Shown here piece by piece: positions 26,545 to 35,531 of a stretch of DNA of 64,000 nt. The stretch spans positions 2,418,001-2,482,000 of the forward strand of contig NZ_QXMH01000001.1 in NCBI RefSeq assembly GCF_003568665.1, given 5' to 3'. Each line of letters starts with the position of its first letter. The stretch's first letter is position 1. The position numbers and the translations under genes were made by a program. This DNA is from Chitinophaga alhagiae (GTDB taxonomy: Bacteria > Bacteroidota > Bacteroidia > Chitinophagales > Chitinophagaceae). The notes beneath the pieces were generated by a model. It searched no databases and was not told the DNA's origin. It was given only the letters and a program-made list of their open reading frames with translations.

Positions 26545-27468
26545 CTATTGTTTCTCCCGCAGGATCTGCTCCATTGCTTCCGCCACCGTAGGGTAGGAGA
26601 ACTGGAAGCCTGTTTGCAGGATCTTCCCCGCGGATGCTTTCACGCTCTTCAGCACCTCCACGCTCATTTCCCCCAAAGCCAGCTTCAGTGCAAAAGCCGG
26701 TACATGCATGGTCACAAAACCATTGCCCTTGGCGGCCCGCGCCAGCGATGTAATGAGCTCATGATTGGTGGCGGGGTGAGGCGCTACGGCATTGTAAACG
26801 CCGTTCAGCCCGTCGTTCACCACCGCATTGAAATATAACCGTACCAGGTCTTGCAGGTGTATCCAGCTTACCCACTGCTCCCCGTTGCCCATTACGGTGG
26901 CAAAGCCCAGTCTGACGGGTTTGTAAAATTCCTTCAGTGCGCCGCCTTTCAGGCTCATCACCAGGCCCGTGCGTAGTATGATCACCTTTTTGCCGAGGTC
27001 TTCCATCTGCCGCACGCTATTTTCCCAGGCCTGGCAGGTAGTACCCAGGAAATCGTCTGCCGCAGGATCGTTTTCTGTAAAAATGCTGCCGGTATAGGGG
27101 CCGTAGTAGCCGGTGGCCGAAGCGCTGATCACCTGCCGTACTTTGTTGGGGTGAAGGCGAAGGTGATCGTACAGCAACTGGCTGCTTTGCACCCGGCTGT
27201 TGAGGATCTCCTGCTTGCGGGCGCTCGTCCACCGCCCCTGGGCCACATTGGCGCCGGCCAGGTGAATAATATGGTCTGCCTGCCGTAAGGCGGTGGTATC
27301 CAGTACCTTGCGGTCAAGGTCCCAGCGGGCGTACTGCAACTGGGGGTGGTCCGAGGCCAGTTTCCGGCGGGTGAGTACAATCACCTTGAATCCCCTTTCA
27401 ATAAGAAAGGCCGTTAGTGCCCTGCCTACAAGGCCAGTGCCGCCAGTAACCAATACCGTATCCATCAT
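26545..27468 (-). CDS. TIGR01777-family NAD-dependent epimerase (YfcH-like)
   Basis: A 307-residue short-chain-type epimerase of the TIGR01777/YfcH family. The Rossmann nucleotide loop is VTGGTGLVGRALTAFL (about 7-22), with HLAGANVA near 69 and SASATGYYGPY near 116 supplying the family's YYG motif. The C-terminal DUF1731 region reads GEMSVEVLKSVKASAGKILQ. The family is widespread and its substrate is unknown. The start may be either of two consecutive ATG codons. It converges with pabB and diverges from the exported protein at 27682. Confidence 0.9.
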   Translation of the reverse strand: MMDTVLVTGGTGLVGRALTAFLIERGFKVIVLTRRKLASDHPQLQYARWDLDRKVLDTTALRQADHIIHLAGANVAQGRWTSARKQEILNSRVQSSQLLYDHLRLHPNKVRQVISASATGYYGPYTGSIFTENDPAADDFLGTTCQAWENSVRQMEDLGKKVIILRTGLVMSLKGGALKEFYKPVRLGFATVMGNGEQWVSWIHLQDLVRLYFNAVVNDGLNGVYNAVAPHPATNHELITSLARAAKGNGFVTMHVPAFALKLALGEMSVEVLKSVKASAGKILQTGFQFSYPTVAEAMEQILREKQ

Positions 27469-27582
27469 ATAATTAACGCCAGCTTTTGGAAAAAATGATG
27501 GAATAAAATTACAGAATTAATTGCGCCTGTTTTAAAAACAATGTCCGTACAGCCCAAATATATGCCGTGCAACCCGTCAGGC

Positions 27583-27613
27583 TTTGCAATCACATAATTT
27601 TCGTGTAGGTTTG
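27583..27613 (+). promoter_or_regulatory. Promoter of the 27682 gene (Bacteroidota type)
   Basis: TTTG (27583-27586) and TAGGTTTG (27606-27613) match the -33 and -7 consensus exactly with a 19-nt spacer. A leader of about 60 nt follows. Confidence 0.7.
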
Positions 27614-27681
27614 AAGCAAGAGCTTGCATAAAATCGGGTATTACAGCGTTTATCCTATATCAAAATCTTAAATAATTATCC

Positions 27682-29196
27682 ATGCGCATTCGTCATATCG
27701 TACCAATTTGTGTGTTCGTGCTGTGCAGTACGATGGCCACTGCCCAAAAGATCACTTATTCAGAGCCGGAGCGGGACGATTATAAGACCACGGAATTTGA
27801 GATCATCGGCAGGGTTTCCGGGAACATTCTGGTGTATAAAGCCGACCGGGGCGAATATCATATCTCCGTATATGATAACGCTATGCAACTGAAAGATCGT
27901 GTGAAGCTGGACTTTTTGCCGAAAAAACTCATCAGTGTGGATTTTGTGAATTACCAGGACAAGGCGTTCATGATCTACCAGTTTCAGCGGAGAGACGCCG
28001 TGTACAGCTTCTGCGGTACCGTAAACGGAGATGGCCAGTTCCTGACCGCTCCCATCATGGTAGATTCCACCCGCATCGGCAACTTTTCACGGGAAAACAA
28101 AATATATTCTGTAGAAATATCGGAAGACAAGAACCGCATACTGGTCTACAAGATCAACCAGGACAAGGAAGACAACCATGTGTTCTACACCTTCCTGTAT
28201 GACAGTTCCTTCAACCTGGTGAATAACAGCCGCGTGTCTCTCCCCATGGAGGCTAAACGCCAGTTTCTCAGCAATTTTAACCTGAACAACGAAGGAGATC
28301 TCATCTTTACCAAGCTGGAGCGCACCAGCAACCGGGACTATATCGTTAACGGCAACGTGGTCATGAAACGGGCGGTGATAGACAGCTTTGAAGTATACCC
28401 CTTTGAAACCAAAAACCTGCTGCTGGACGAGGTAAAGCTGAAACTGAACAACCCGGAAAAACAGGCGCTCATTACGTCTTTTTATTACAAGCAGAAGCGG
28501 GGCAATGTGGAAGGGATGTACATGCTGCGGCTGGATTGTACCAACGGCTCCCGGTTGTTTGAAAGGGCTACCGCCTTCACCCCGCAGCTGAAGCAGAGCG
28601 CCCGGGGAGACGCTTCCACCGCCGCGGCCTTCAACGATTATTTTATCCGTAAAATAGTCAATACCCGTAACGGGGGCTTCCTGCTCACGGCAGAAGCATA
28701 TTACACCACCTCCCGCACCCAGCCCTGGAACCGCTGGAACTATATGTACGGCGGCTACGGGGGGTATAATCCTTACTACTATTCGCCCTACTCCCCGTAT
28801 TACTACAACCCTTACGGCTGGAACGACGGGCAGGGCACCCGTTATCACTACGACAACATTGCCATCCTGGCCTTTGACGAGCAGGGAGAGCTGCAATACA
28901 GCAATTTTGTACACAAAAGCCAGTTTGACGACGGGGCAGACCTGTACCTGAGCTACATGCTGGTGAACGTGGGCAGCGAGCTGCATTTCCTGTTCAACGA
29001 GCTGGACCGCCGGCAGTACGTACTGTCTGAGAACACCATTGGGCCGGACGGGAAGGTGAACCGCAAGCCTACCCTGCGCAACCTGGACAAAGGGTTTACC
29101 TGGATGCCCCGCTACGGCAAGCAGATCAGCGGGCGAAGTGTGTTGATACCCTGTATTTACAGGAATTATATTTGCTTTGCTAAAATTGACTTTTAA
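27682..29196 (+). CDS. Exported hypothetical protein
   Basis: A 504-residue protein with a clear Sec signal (MRIRHIVPICVFVLCSTMATAQ). The mature part is rich in beta strands with repeating D/K..RV and YDNAMQLKD-type units, suggestive of a propeller-like fold. Near residue 355-380 there is a Tyr/Asn/Gly/Pro-rich insert (MYGGYGGYNPYYYSPYSPYY). No catalytic motif is recognised. It ends 15 nt before the GTG of a DUF6427-like membrane gene and has an excellent promoter, so the two are likely co-transcribed. Function unknown. Confidence 0.8.
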   Translation: MRIRHIVPICVFVLCSTMATAQKITYSEPERDDYKTTEFEIIGRVSGNILVYKADRGEYHISVYDNAMQLKDRVKLDFLPKKLISVDFVNYQDKAFMIYQFQRRDAVYSFCGTVNGDGQFLTAPIMVDSTRIGNFSRENKIYSVEISEDKNRILVYKINQDKEDNHVFYTFLYDSSFNLVNNSRVSLPMEAKRQFLSNFNLNNEGDLIFTKLERTSNRDYIVNGNVVMKRAVIDSFEVYPFETKNLLLDEVKLKLNNPEKQALITSFYYKQKRGNVEGMYMLRLDCTNGSRLFERATAFTPQLKQSARGDASTAAAFNDYFIRKIVNTRNGGFLLTAEAYYTTSRTQPWNRWNYMYGGYGGYNPYYYSPYSPYYYNPYGWNDGQGTRYHYDNIAILAFDEQGELQYSNFVHKSQFDDGADLYLSYMLVNVGSELHFLFNELDRRQYVLSENTIGPDGKVNRKPTLRNLDKGFTWMPRYGKQISGRSVLIPCIYRNYICFAKIDF

Positions 29197-29211
29197 TCAC
29201 ACCTTTGCACC

Positions 29212-30192
29212 GTGATACGTTTTTTCCGATCAGGCAATCCCCTAACGGTATTGCTGCTGTTCATATACACCCTGTTCGTTAAATTCTACTATCTTCTCAA
29301 CCCGTCTGTTTACCTCGCAGACGGCTCTGAAGGGTTGGTATACAGTGCGTTAACGGCCTGGCTGGAAAGCCTGGTGGGCAAAAGCCCCATTTTTTTTACC
29401 ACCCTGGCCATTCTGCTGCAGTTTTTGCAGGCCCTGCTGCTCACCCGTATCATCAATAACCACCGCCTCTTTGCCAAGGATACGTACCTGCCGGCCATGT
29501 GTTTCCTGCTATTCACCTCCCTGCTGGAAAGCTGGAACGTATTTTCGCCGGCCGTGCTGGTCAATACCATCATGCTCTGGATATTTTCAGGCATTACAGA
29601 CCTGTACATGCGCACGTCCGCCCGGGATGTGGCCTTCAACATCGGGTTTGCCCTGGGCATATGCGGGCTGTTCTACTTCCCGGCCATCCTGTTTGTGGCC
29701 CTGCTCTTTATCAGCTTGCTCATCATGCGCGCTTTCCGGCTGGCAGAGTGGATCATTGGCTTGATGGGCCTGCTTTGCCCTTTTTACCTGCTGGGTACCT
29801 GGCTCTTTCTCACCAACCGGTGGGACGCCATTGAAACCCTGCCCCGCGTCAGCTTCCACCTGCCCATGATCACCAATTACAAGGTTTGGGGCGCCTTTGT
29901 GGTATCCCTGCTCTTTTTTGTGACCGGCTGGGTCATGCTGCAGCGTACATTCAACAAAATGCTCATACAGGGGCGCAAAATATGGTCTGCCATGGCCGTG
30001 TACGTGGTGGTGGCTATTTTCATCCCGTTTTTCAGCGCCAGCTTTACCCCCGCCTACTGGGTACTGGCCATATTGCCGCTGTCCCTTTTTGCCGGCAACG
30101 TGTTCTGGACCATTACCAACAATACCTTTGCCAATGCCCTGCACTTCCTGGTGCTGGCATATGTAATTATTATGCAATACTTTTCCCATTGA
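29212..30192 (+). CDS. DUF6427-like integral membrane protein
   Basis: A 326-residue polytopic membrane protein starting with GTG (MIRFFRSGNPLTVLLLF). About eight to ten hydrophobic helices span the protein, among them FFTTLAILLQFLQALLL, VAFNIGFALGICGLFYF, ILFVALLFISLLIM and VVAIFIPFFSA. The start RFFRSGNP and overall layout match a family seen in Bacteroidota and named DUF6427; its function is not known. It follows the exported protein by 15 nt. Confidence 0.8.
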   Translation: MIRFFRSGNPLTVLLLFIYTLFVKFYYLLNPSVYLADGSEGLVYSALTAWLESLVGKSPIFFTTLAILLQFLQALLLTRIINNHRLFAKDTYLPAMCFLLFTSLLESWNVFSPAVLVNTIMLWIFSGITDLYMRTSARDVAFNIGFALGICGLFYFPAILFVALLFISLLIMRAFRLAEWIIGLMGLLCPFYLLGTWLFLTNRWDAIETLPRVSFHLPMITNYKVWGAFVVSLLFFVTGWVMLQRTFNKMLIQGRKIWSAMAVYVVVAIFIPFFSASFTPAYWVLAILPLSLFAGNVFWTITNNTFANALHFLVLAYVIIMQYFSH

Positions 30193-30225
30193 TGTTATGG
30201 GAATCATAAAATCTGATGAGCGGTG

Positions 30226-30256
30226 ATTGGAAATTGCGTAATGGTCAGTAATTTTG
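30226..30256 (+). promoter_or_regulatory. purQ promoter (Bacteroidota type)
   Basis: TAATTTTG at 30249-30256 matches the -7 consensus; ATTG at 30226-30229 is a one-mismatch -33 element with a 19-nt spacer. The leader would be about 45 nt. Confidence 0.6.
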
Positions 30257-30305
30257 CTGTTTCCCGACAAACCATTAAAGCAGATATTCAAACAATTATA
30301 AAGAG

Positions 30306-30998
30306 ATGAAATTTGGAGTAGTTACATTTCCCGGTTCAAATTGCGATCAAGACATGCTTGATGCCCTTCAGTACGACCTGAACCAGGAGGTGATCTCCCT
30401 CTGGCATAAGGACAAAGATCTGAGCATGTTCAGTACGGAAGATTGCATTTTGCTGCCTGGCGGCTTTTCTTATGGCGACTACCTGCGCTGCGGGGCCATT
30501 GCCAAATTCAGCCCCATGATGCAGAGCGTGGTGGAATTTGCCAACAAAGGCGGCCGCGTAATAGGTGTGTGCAACGGTTTCCAGATCCTGTGCGAGGCCG
30601 GCCTGCTGCCTGGCGCGCTGCTGAAAAACCAGAACCAGCAGTTCATCTGCAAGAATATCTTCATGAAAAGTGAGAACCTGCATACGTCTATCACGAAAGA
30701 CGTGGCCGGCCGCCCGCTGATGATACCCATTGCTCACGGCGAAGGCAGGTACTATGCTGACGAGGCCACGCTGGACGGGCTTTTTAAGCACAATCAGGTG
30801 ATTTTCAGGTATTGTGATGAATTTGGCAATATAATTGAAGAAGCTAACCCGAATGGTGCCGTACGTAACATTGCCGGTATCAGCAACAAAGAGAAAAACG
30901 TGTTCGGAATGATGCCGCACCCTGAAAGGGCCAGCAACGAACTGCTGGGTAACCGGGACGGGCAGCTCATCTTCCAGAGCCTGATTAATAACAACTAA
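30306..30998 (+). CDS. purQ: Phosphoribosylformylglycinamidine synthase, glutaminase subunit
   Basis: Glutamine amidotransferase subunit of FGAM synthase, step 4 of purine synthesis. The 230 residues show the class I glutaminase triad: the nucleophile cysteine in GRVIGVCNGFQILCEAGLLPG (near 98), and the His and Glu in MPHPERAS near 211. Other family landmarks are FPGSNCDQDM at 9-18 and PGGFSYGDYLRCGAIAKFSPM near 57. A small PurQ implies a separate PurL elsewhere. It is preceded by its own promoter and followed by the DsbD-related genes. Confidence 0.97.
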   Translation: MKFGVVTFPGSNCDQDMLDALQYDLNQEVISLWHKDKDLSMFSTEDCILLPGGFSYGDYLRCGAIAKFSPMMQSVVEFANKGGRVIGVCNGFQILCEAGLLPGALLKNQNQQFICKNIFMKSENLHTSITKDVAGRPLMIPIAHGEGRYYADEATLDGLFKHNQVIFRYCDEFGNIIEEANPNGAVRNIAGISNKEKNVFGMMPHPERASNELLGNRDGQLIFQSLINNN

Positions 30999-31041
30999 GG
31001 TTTAAAAAACCGGATCAACCACCAACCAGAAAAAAAGGACT

Positions 31042-31497
31042 ATGAAGAAATTACTCGTTGCGCTGTGCATGTTCGCATTGCCCGTACTGGCGGTAGCCCA
31101 GGAAGAAAACCCTGTGAAATGGGATTTTTCAGCCAAGAACGTAGGCGGGCAGGTATATGAAGTGACTGCAACAGCTACTATCGAAAGAGGCTGGCACCTG
31201 TATGCGCAGGAAGCCGGAGAAGGGCCCATCCCTACCTCTATCAAGTTTACCAAAAACCCGCTGGTAACAGTGGCCGGTAAACCTAAAGAACAAGGCAAGC
31301 TCCATAAAGCATTTGACAAGAACTTCAACTCAGAACTGAAGTATTACGAAAATACCGTGTCATTTGTGCAAAAAGTGACCGTGAAAGGCAAGGCTGCCAC
31401 CAAGCTGAAAGGCAGCGTTGAGTTTATGGTGTGTGACGACCATCAGTGCCTGCCGCCCACCGAAATACCCTTTACCGTTAACCTGGGAGGAAAGTAA
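31042..31497 (+). CDS. Periplasmic DsbD N-terminal-domain-like protein
   Basis: A 151-residue secreted protein (signal MKKLLVALCMFALPVLAVAQ) that is a stand-alone version of the N-terminal (alpha) domain of DsbD. It shares WDFSAKNVG...Y.V..TATIE.GWHLY with the start of the mature DsbD encoded directly downstream (WDFAAEKKSEGVYLLHFKA). The C-terminal VCDDHQCLPPTEIPF supplies a CxxxxC pair corresponding to the redox cysteines of the alpha domain; the downstream DsbD has lost these cysteines in that position. It may therefore pass electrons on from DsbD in trans, which is inference. A terminator follows at 31540. Confidence 0.85.
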   Translation: MKKLLVALCMFALPVLAVAQEENPVKWDFSAKNVGGQVYEVTATATIERGWHLYAQEAGEGPIPTSIKFTKNPLVTVAGKPKEQGKLHKAFDKNFNSELKYYENTVSFVQKVTVKGKAATKLKGSVEFMVCDDHQCLPPTEIPFTVNLGGK

Positions 31498-31539
31498 AGG
31501 TGACCAATATCACAACGGATATCTTTCAGATATAACAGG

Positions 31540-31569
31540 AACGAGTTCTTTTTCAAGGAACTCGTTTTT
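31540..31569 (+). terminator. Rho-independent terminator
   Basis: AACGAGTTC pairs with GAACTCGTT, extended by TTCTT/AAGGAA, and is followed by TTT. It ends the short DsbD-domain gene transcript, partly insulating it from dsbD. Confidence 0.75.
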
Positions 31570-31662
31570 GCATGTACGTTTAGCATAGCCTGTTAAGTCT
31601 ATCGTACATATGAAATATTCCCGCTACCTGGCGGGTGTATGAAGGAAACAAGAAGAAAAACT

Positions 31663-33666
31663 ATGAAACAATTACTGCTCCTTATAACCAGCTTCCTGCT
31701 CATGTTCCGCCCCACGGCGCAGGCGCAGGAAGCGGATTCCATACCTAAGCTGGTGAGCTGGGATTTTGCGGCGGAAAAGAAAAGCGAAGGTGTATACCTC
31801 TTACATTTCAAAGCCACCCTGGGCGAAGGCTGGAGGTTGTTCTCCACCACCATGGGAGACGATGATCCCAACACGCGTATTGTGCTGGACAGCCTCAGCG
31901 CCACCCGCGCTTCCATTACCGGCATCACAGAGGCCGGCGAGCTAAAAAAAGCCGCGGAGCCTGTACTGGACAATATGGAGATCAAATACTTTGAAGGCGG
32001 GGTAGATATACAGGCCACCGTACAATACAGCGGCCCGGCAAAAGACATTAAAGGCATCCTTACCTACATGGTGATCAAAGGGGATGAGATCAACCCGGAA
32101 GAAACACCCTTCCGTTTCAATGCGGACGCGGCCGGCAACCTCACCGTGGGCAAAGGCGGGCTGCAGGCCTCCGCAGACAAGGCCAACGAACTGAAACGCG
32201 CTAACATAGACCTGAAAAACCCGGTCAACAAAGTAGGCGGCATCGGTAACGAAGGGGAGACCAACCCCTGGTTCATTTTCCTGCTGGGCTTCCTTGGCGG
32301 CCTTGTAGCGTTGATCACGCCCTGCGTGTTCCCCATGATACCGCTCACTGTTTCGTTCTTCACCAAGAGCGCGCAGGATAAAAAGAAAGGCATTTTTAAT
32401 GCCACCATGTACGGCTTTTTTATTTTCCTGATCTATGTGCTGTTCAGTGTGCCCTTCCATATTGCGGGCGCGGCTGAACCGGAAATATTCAATAACATCT
32501 CCACCAACGTGTGGCTGAACCTGTTCTTCTTTGCCGTATTCGTAGTGTTTGCTATCTCCTTCTTCGGGGTGTTTGACATTACCCTGCCCAGCGGGTTGGC
32601 CAGCAAGGCAGATTCCAAAGCCAACAAAGGCACGCTGGTAGGTATTTTCTTTATGGCCCTCACACTGGTGGTGGTATCTTTCTCCTGCACCGGCCCTATT
32701 TTGGGCTCGCTGCTGGCAGGCTCCCTCAACTCTGACGGCGGCGCCTGGCTGCTCACCGCCGGTATGGCCGGTTTCGGCGTATCCCTGGCATTGCCCTTTG
32801 CCCTCTTCGCCCTCTTTCCCAACTGGCTCAGCACCCTGCCCAAGTCAGGCGGCTGGCTTGGTTCCGTGAAAGTGGTGCTGGGGTATATTGAGCTGGCACT
32901 GGCCGTAAAATTCCTTTCCAACGCAGACCTGGTAACACACTGGGGCATTCTGCACCGGGAAACCTTCTTCCTCATCTGGATCATTATCGGCATTTGCCTC
33001 ACCATGTACCTGTTAGGCTTCAACTGGAAGCTGCAGCGTACCGGCGTAAAAATGAGCAAGGTAAGATGGTTCTTTGCCATCCTCTTCGGCGCTTTCACCA
33101 TTTACCTGCTGCCCGGTGTTACCAATACCAAATACGCCCGTCTGAAGCTCATGAGCGGCTTTGCGCCCCCCATGTCTTACAGCTGGTACGGCAACAATGC
33201 CCATGAAAAAGGCGCCGTGGAGCCAGACGTGATCAATGATTACGAAAAGGCCCTTGCGCTGGCTAAAGAGAAGAACAAACCCATTCTCATAGACTTCACC
33301 GGTTGGGCCTGCGTAAACTGCCGCAACATGGAAGAGAACGTGTGGACGGACCCCGAGGTGCATGCGCTGATCAAAGACAATTACATACTGGTATCGCTCT
33401 ATACGGACGACCGCGCCAAGCTCCCGGATGAAGAGCGTTTCCTGTATGAGTTCCCAGACGGCAAGAAGAAAGAGATCGTTACCATCGGGAACAAATTTGC
33501 CACCATGCAAACGGTTAACTTTATCAACAACTCGCAGCCGCTGTATGTACTGATCAGTCCTGACGAACAGCTGCTCACTTACCCGGTGGCTTATACGCCA
33601 GACATACCTACCTATGCCAACTGGCTCAAATCCGGGCTGGACGCGTTTGCGAAGCTGAAGAAATAA
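31663..33666 (+). CDS. dsbD: Thiol:disulfide interchange protein DsbD
   Basis: Membrane protein that carries reducing power from cytoplasmic thioredoxin to periplasmic proteins. The start at 31663 (MKQLLLLITSFLL) gives a standard signal peptide; an ATG at 31639 is possible. Order: an N-terminal alpha-like domain to about residue 190 in which the usual CxxxxC pair is not visible; eight membrane helices with the two key cysteines in ITPCVFPMIPLT and VVSFSCTGPILGSLLAG; a periplasmic thioredoxin-like gamma domain with active site WACVNCRNME. The missing alpha-domain cysteines may be supplied by the protein encoded just upstream. It ends at a strong bidirectional terminator. Confidence 0.93.
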   Translation: MKQLLLLITSFLLMFRPTAQAQEADSIPKLVSWDFAAEKKSEGVYLLHFKATLGEGWRLFSTTMGDDDPNTRIVLDSLSATRASITGITEAGELKKAAEPVLDNMEIKYFEGGVDIQATVQYSGPAKDIKGILTYMVIKGDEINPEETPFRFNADAAGNLTVGKGGLQASADKANELKRANIDLKNPVNKVGGIGNEGETNPWFIFLLGFLGGLVALITPCVFPMIPLTVSFFTKSAQDKKKGIFNATMYGFFIFLIYVLFSVPFHIAGAAEPEIFNNISTNVWLNLFFFAVFVVFAISFFGVFDITLPSGLASKADSKANKGTLVGIFFMALTLVVVSFSCTGPILGSLLAGSLNSDGGAWLLTAGMAGFGVSLALPFALFALFPNWLSTLPKSGGWLGSVKVVLGYIELALAVKFLSNADLVTHWGILHRETFFLIWIIIGICLTMYLLGFNWKLQRTGVKMSKVRWFFAILFGAFTIYLLPGVTNTKYARLKLMSGFAPPMSYSWYGNNAHEKGAVEPDVINDYEKALALAKEKNKPILIDFTGWACVNCRNMEENVWTDPEVHALIKDNYILVSLYTDDRAKLPDEERFLYEFPDGKKKEIVTIGNKFATMQTVNFINNSQPLYVLISPDEQLLTYPVAYTPDIPTYANWLKSGLDAFAKLKK

Positions 33667-33668
33667 AA

Positions 33669-33706
33669 AACGGGCCGCCTCTTAACAGGCGGCCCGTTCG
33701 CTTTTT
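33669..33706 (+). terminator. Bidirectional terminator between dsbD and the lipoprotein gene
   Basis: A 12-bp perfect stem (AACGGGCCGCCT / AGGCGGCCCGTT) with loop CTTAAC, followed by CGCTTTTT on the plus strand and a T-run on the minus strand. It serves both convergent genes. Confidence 0.92.
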
Positions 33707-33726
33707 ATGAATACGGTATGGAAACG

Positions 33727-34641
33727 TCAATACAGCATATCCCCGCAGCCTTTCAGCACTTTACCGTCTACCGTTACCGTTACTGTCATTTCATGCTTTT
33801 TACCGGCATCATCCGTACATCTTTGGGGTTCAAAGCGGGCGGAGAGGGTATGCCCGTTGCCGCTGGTGCTGAACTCCGCGGCATCTTTATTGCCTTTTTG
33901 CACATCTGCGTAAGGCAGCTCAAATTTGTCCGCCCCGTAGTTGCCGGTGAAAATGATCTTTTCGTGCGGGATAATGGCCAGCGACCAGCCCGGCTCGTTA
34001 CCCGTGGCCCAGTGGGAGGCGCCCAGCAGGCGCATTTCGTTGGCTACCTTGCTCAGGTCTTTTCGCTGGGAGCGCACGGCTGCCATCACTTGTGTGGCCA
34101 GGGTGTTCACTTCCGCCGGTTTCATGCGGTAGTCGTTTTCCGGGTAGGGAGATTTGTACGGGCCAAACTCCGCATCGTTCAGCGCTGCCAGGTCTGCCGC
34201 CACACGGCTTTCGGAATGGGCCAGGGCATCGCCTTTGTAGTAAAAACTGTTTTCCCTCACCTGGTTTGCTTCTTTCACCACTTCGCGGAACATAATGGGC
34301 TTGCCATTGAGCGTATCCAGGTAGATCCAGCTTTCCGTAGCGTTGCCTGACTGCTGGCTTTCCGGGTAGAGGTACAGGCGCAGCGGCTTGCCGGTAGACG
34401 AATAAATGGCTACCAGGCCGGACGAATTGTCCGCCACGGCAAAATCATGCGCGGTGAGCATACGCCCTCCCGTGCCCGCATAATCGTCTATGCCCTCAAT
34501 GTAGGCGCTGATGTTTGTAGTGTGCTCTATTTCAGTAACGGCGGAGGCGCTGTCTTCTTCTGCTGCTTTCTTTTCTGAGGAAGGGCCTGCGCATGCTGCC
34601 AGCAGGGCCATCCCTAACAATAGTACCGGATATGGTTTCAT
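33727..34641 (-). CDS. Lipoprotein with COG3650-like C-terminal domain
   Basis: A 304-residue lipoprotein (lipobox LLAACAG). The N-terminal half is unrecognised. The C-terminal 100 residues resemble the COG3650 family, with ATGNEPGWSLAI (the family's G.EPFW.LEI motif) and two cysteines in a CTDDAGKKH...VLKGCGDMLY frame that probably form a disulfide. It diverges from the response-regulator gene at 34800; the 158-nt intergenic region holds a perfect 11-bp tandem repeat, so the lipoprotein may be a third target of that regulator. A role in envelope homeostasis is inference. Confidence 0.75.
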   Translation of the reverse strand: MKPYPVLLLGMALLAACAGPSSEKKAAEEDSASAVTEIEHTTNISAYIEGIDDYAGTGGRMLTAHDFAVADNSSGLVAIYSSTGKPLRLYLYPESQQSGNATESWIYLDTLNGKPIMFREVVKEANQVRENSFYYKGDALAHSESRVAADLAALNDAEFGPYKSPYPENDYRMKPAEVNTLATQVMAAVRSQRKDLSKVANEMRLLGASHWATGNEPGWSLAIIPHEKIIFTGNYGADKFELPYADVQKGNKDAAEFSTSGNGHTLSARFEPQRCTDDAGKKHEMTVTVTVDGKVLKGCGDMLY

Positions 34642-34758
34642 ATTTATAGGTTTTACGGGCTGTATGCTTGCAAATCCTGTGCTAGATTAATGGGTCTTTG
34701 GTTTTCAATAGATTAAACATTAAGATAAGATTTTTTATCGACATTCTGTCCCGTTTGC

Positions 34759-34780
34759 CTTCAAATTTGCTTCAAATTTG
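34759..34780 (+). promoter_or_regulatory. Tandem 11-bp repeat, candidate response-regulator binding site
   Basis: CTTCAAATTTG occurs twice in direct succession (34759-34769 and 34770-34780), 20 nt before the regulator's start codon. Direct repeats with 11-bp spacing are the normal binding architecture of OmpR/PhoB-type regulators. A degenerate -7 (GTAATTTG) follows. Confidence 0.6.
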
Positions 34781-34799
34781 TGTGTAATTTGCGGAAATT

Positions 34800-35483
34800 A
34801 TGAAAGTGTTGCTGATAGAAGACAATCTGGAACTGGCCAGCAGTATATCCGAATTTCTGGCCAGGGAGGGATACATCTGTGAAGTGAGCTATAATATCCG
34901 CGATGCGCAGGACAAACTCATCTCTTTCCAGTATGACTGTGTGTTGCTGGACATTATGTTGCCAGACGGGAATGGCCTGCAGATATTGTCTTTCATGCGG
35001 CAGGAGCGTATCCAGAGCAGCATTCTCATCCTCTCCGCCAAAAACTCGCTGGACGATAAGGTGGCCGGCCTGGAAGAAGGGGCGGATGATTACCTGACCA
35101 AACCCTTTCACCTGCCGGAGCTGCATGCCCGCTTGCGGGCCATTTACCGCCGCAAGAAGCTGAACGGCAGCAACATGATCACCTTTAACGAGATCAGCCT
35201 TAACATAGATACCCTGGAAGCGCATGTGAACGAGACCCTGCTGGATGTGACGCGCAAGGAATTTGACCTGCTGCTCTATTTTATCGTGAACAAGAACCGG
35301 GTGCTTTCCCGCCAGTCTATAGCGGCGCACCTTTGGGGAGACTATACAGACAACCTCGCCAATTTCGACTTCGTATACCAGCATGTAAAAAACATCCGCA
35401 AGAAGATCAGCGCAGCCAAAGGAACGGACTATATAAGCACAGTGTACGGCCTGGGATATAAATTCAATACATCAAAACAGTGA
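34800..35483 (+). CDS. OmpR/PhoB-family response regulator
   Basis: A 227-residue two-component regulator. The receiver has acidic pair E7-D8, phosphoacceptor D51 in LLDIMLPDGNG, and lysine in LTKPFHLPEL. The C-terminal winged helix includes RKEFDLLLYFIVNKNRVLSRQSIAAHLWG and a recognition region YQHVKNIRKKIS. It is 48 nt upstream of its histidine kinase and shares the operon direction with the efflux genes that follow. The tandem 11-bp repeats before itself and before the efflux operon are its probable sites. It is a close paralogue of the regulator at 44946. Confidence 0.95.
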   Translation: MKVLLIEDNLELASSISEFLAREGYICEVSYNIRDAQDKLISFQYDCVLLDIMLPDGNGLQILSFMRQERIQSSILILSAKNSLDDKVAGLEEGADDYLTKPFHLPELHARLRAIYRRKKLNGSNMITFNEISLNIDTLEAHVNETLLDVTRKEFDLLLYFIVNKNRVLSRQSIAAHLWGDYTDNLANFDFVYQHVKNIRKKISAAKGTDYISTVYGLGYKFNTSKQ

Positions 35484-35531
35484 ATGACACATTCCCCGGA
35501 ATGTTCCTTCAGCCTCTAAAATAGTTGCAAA

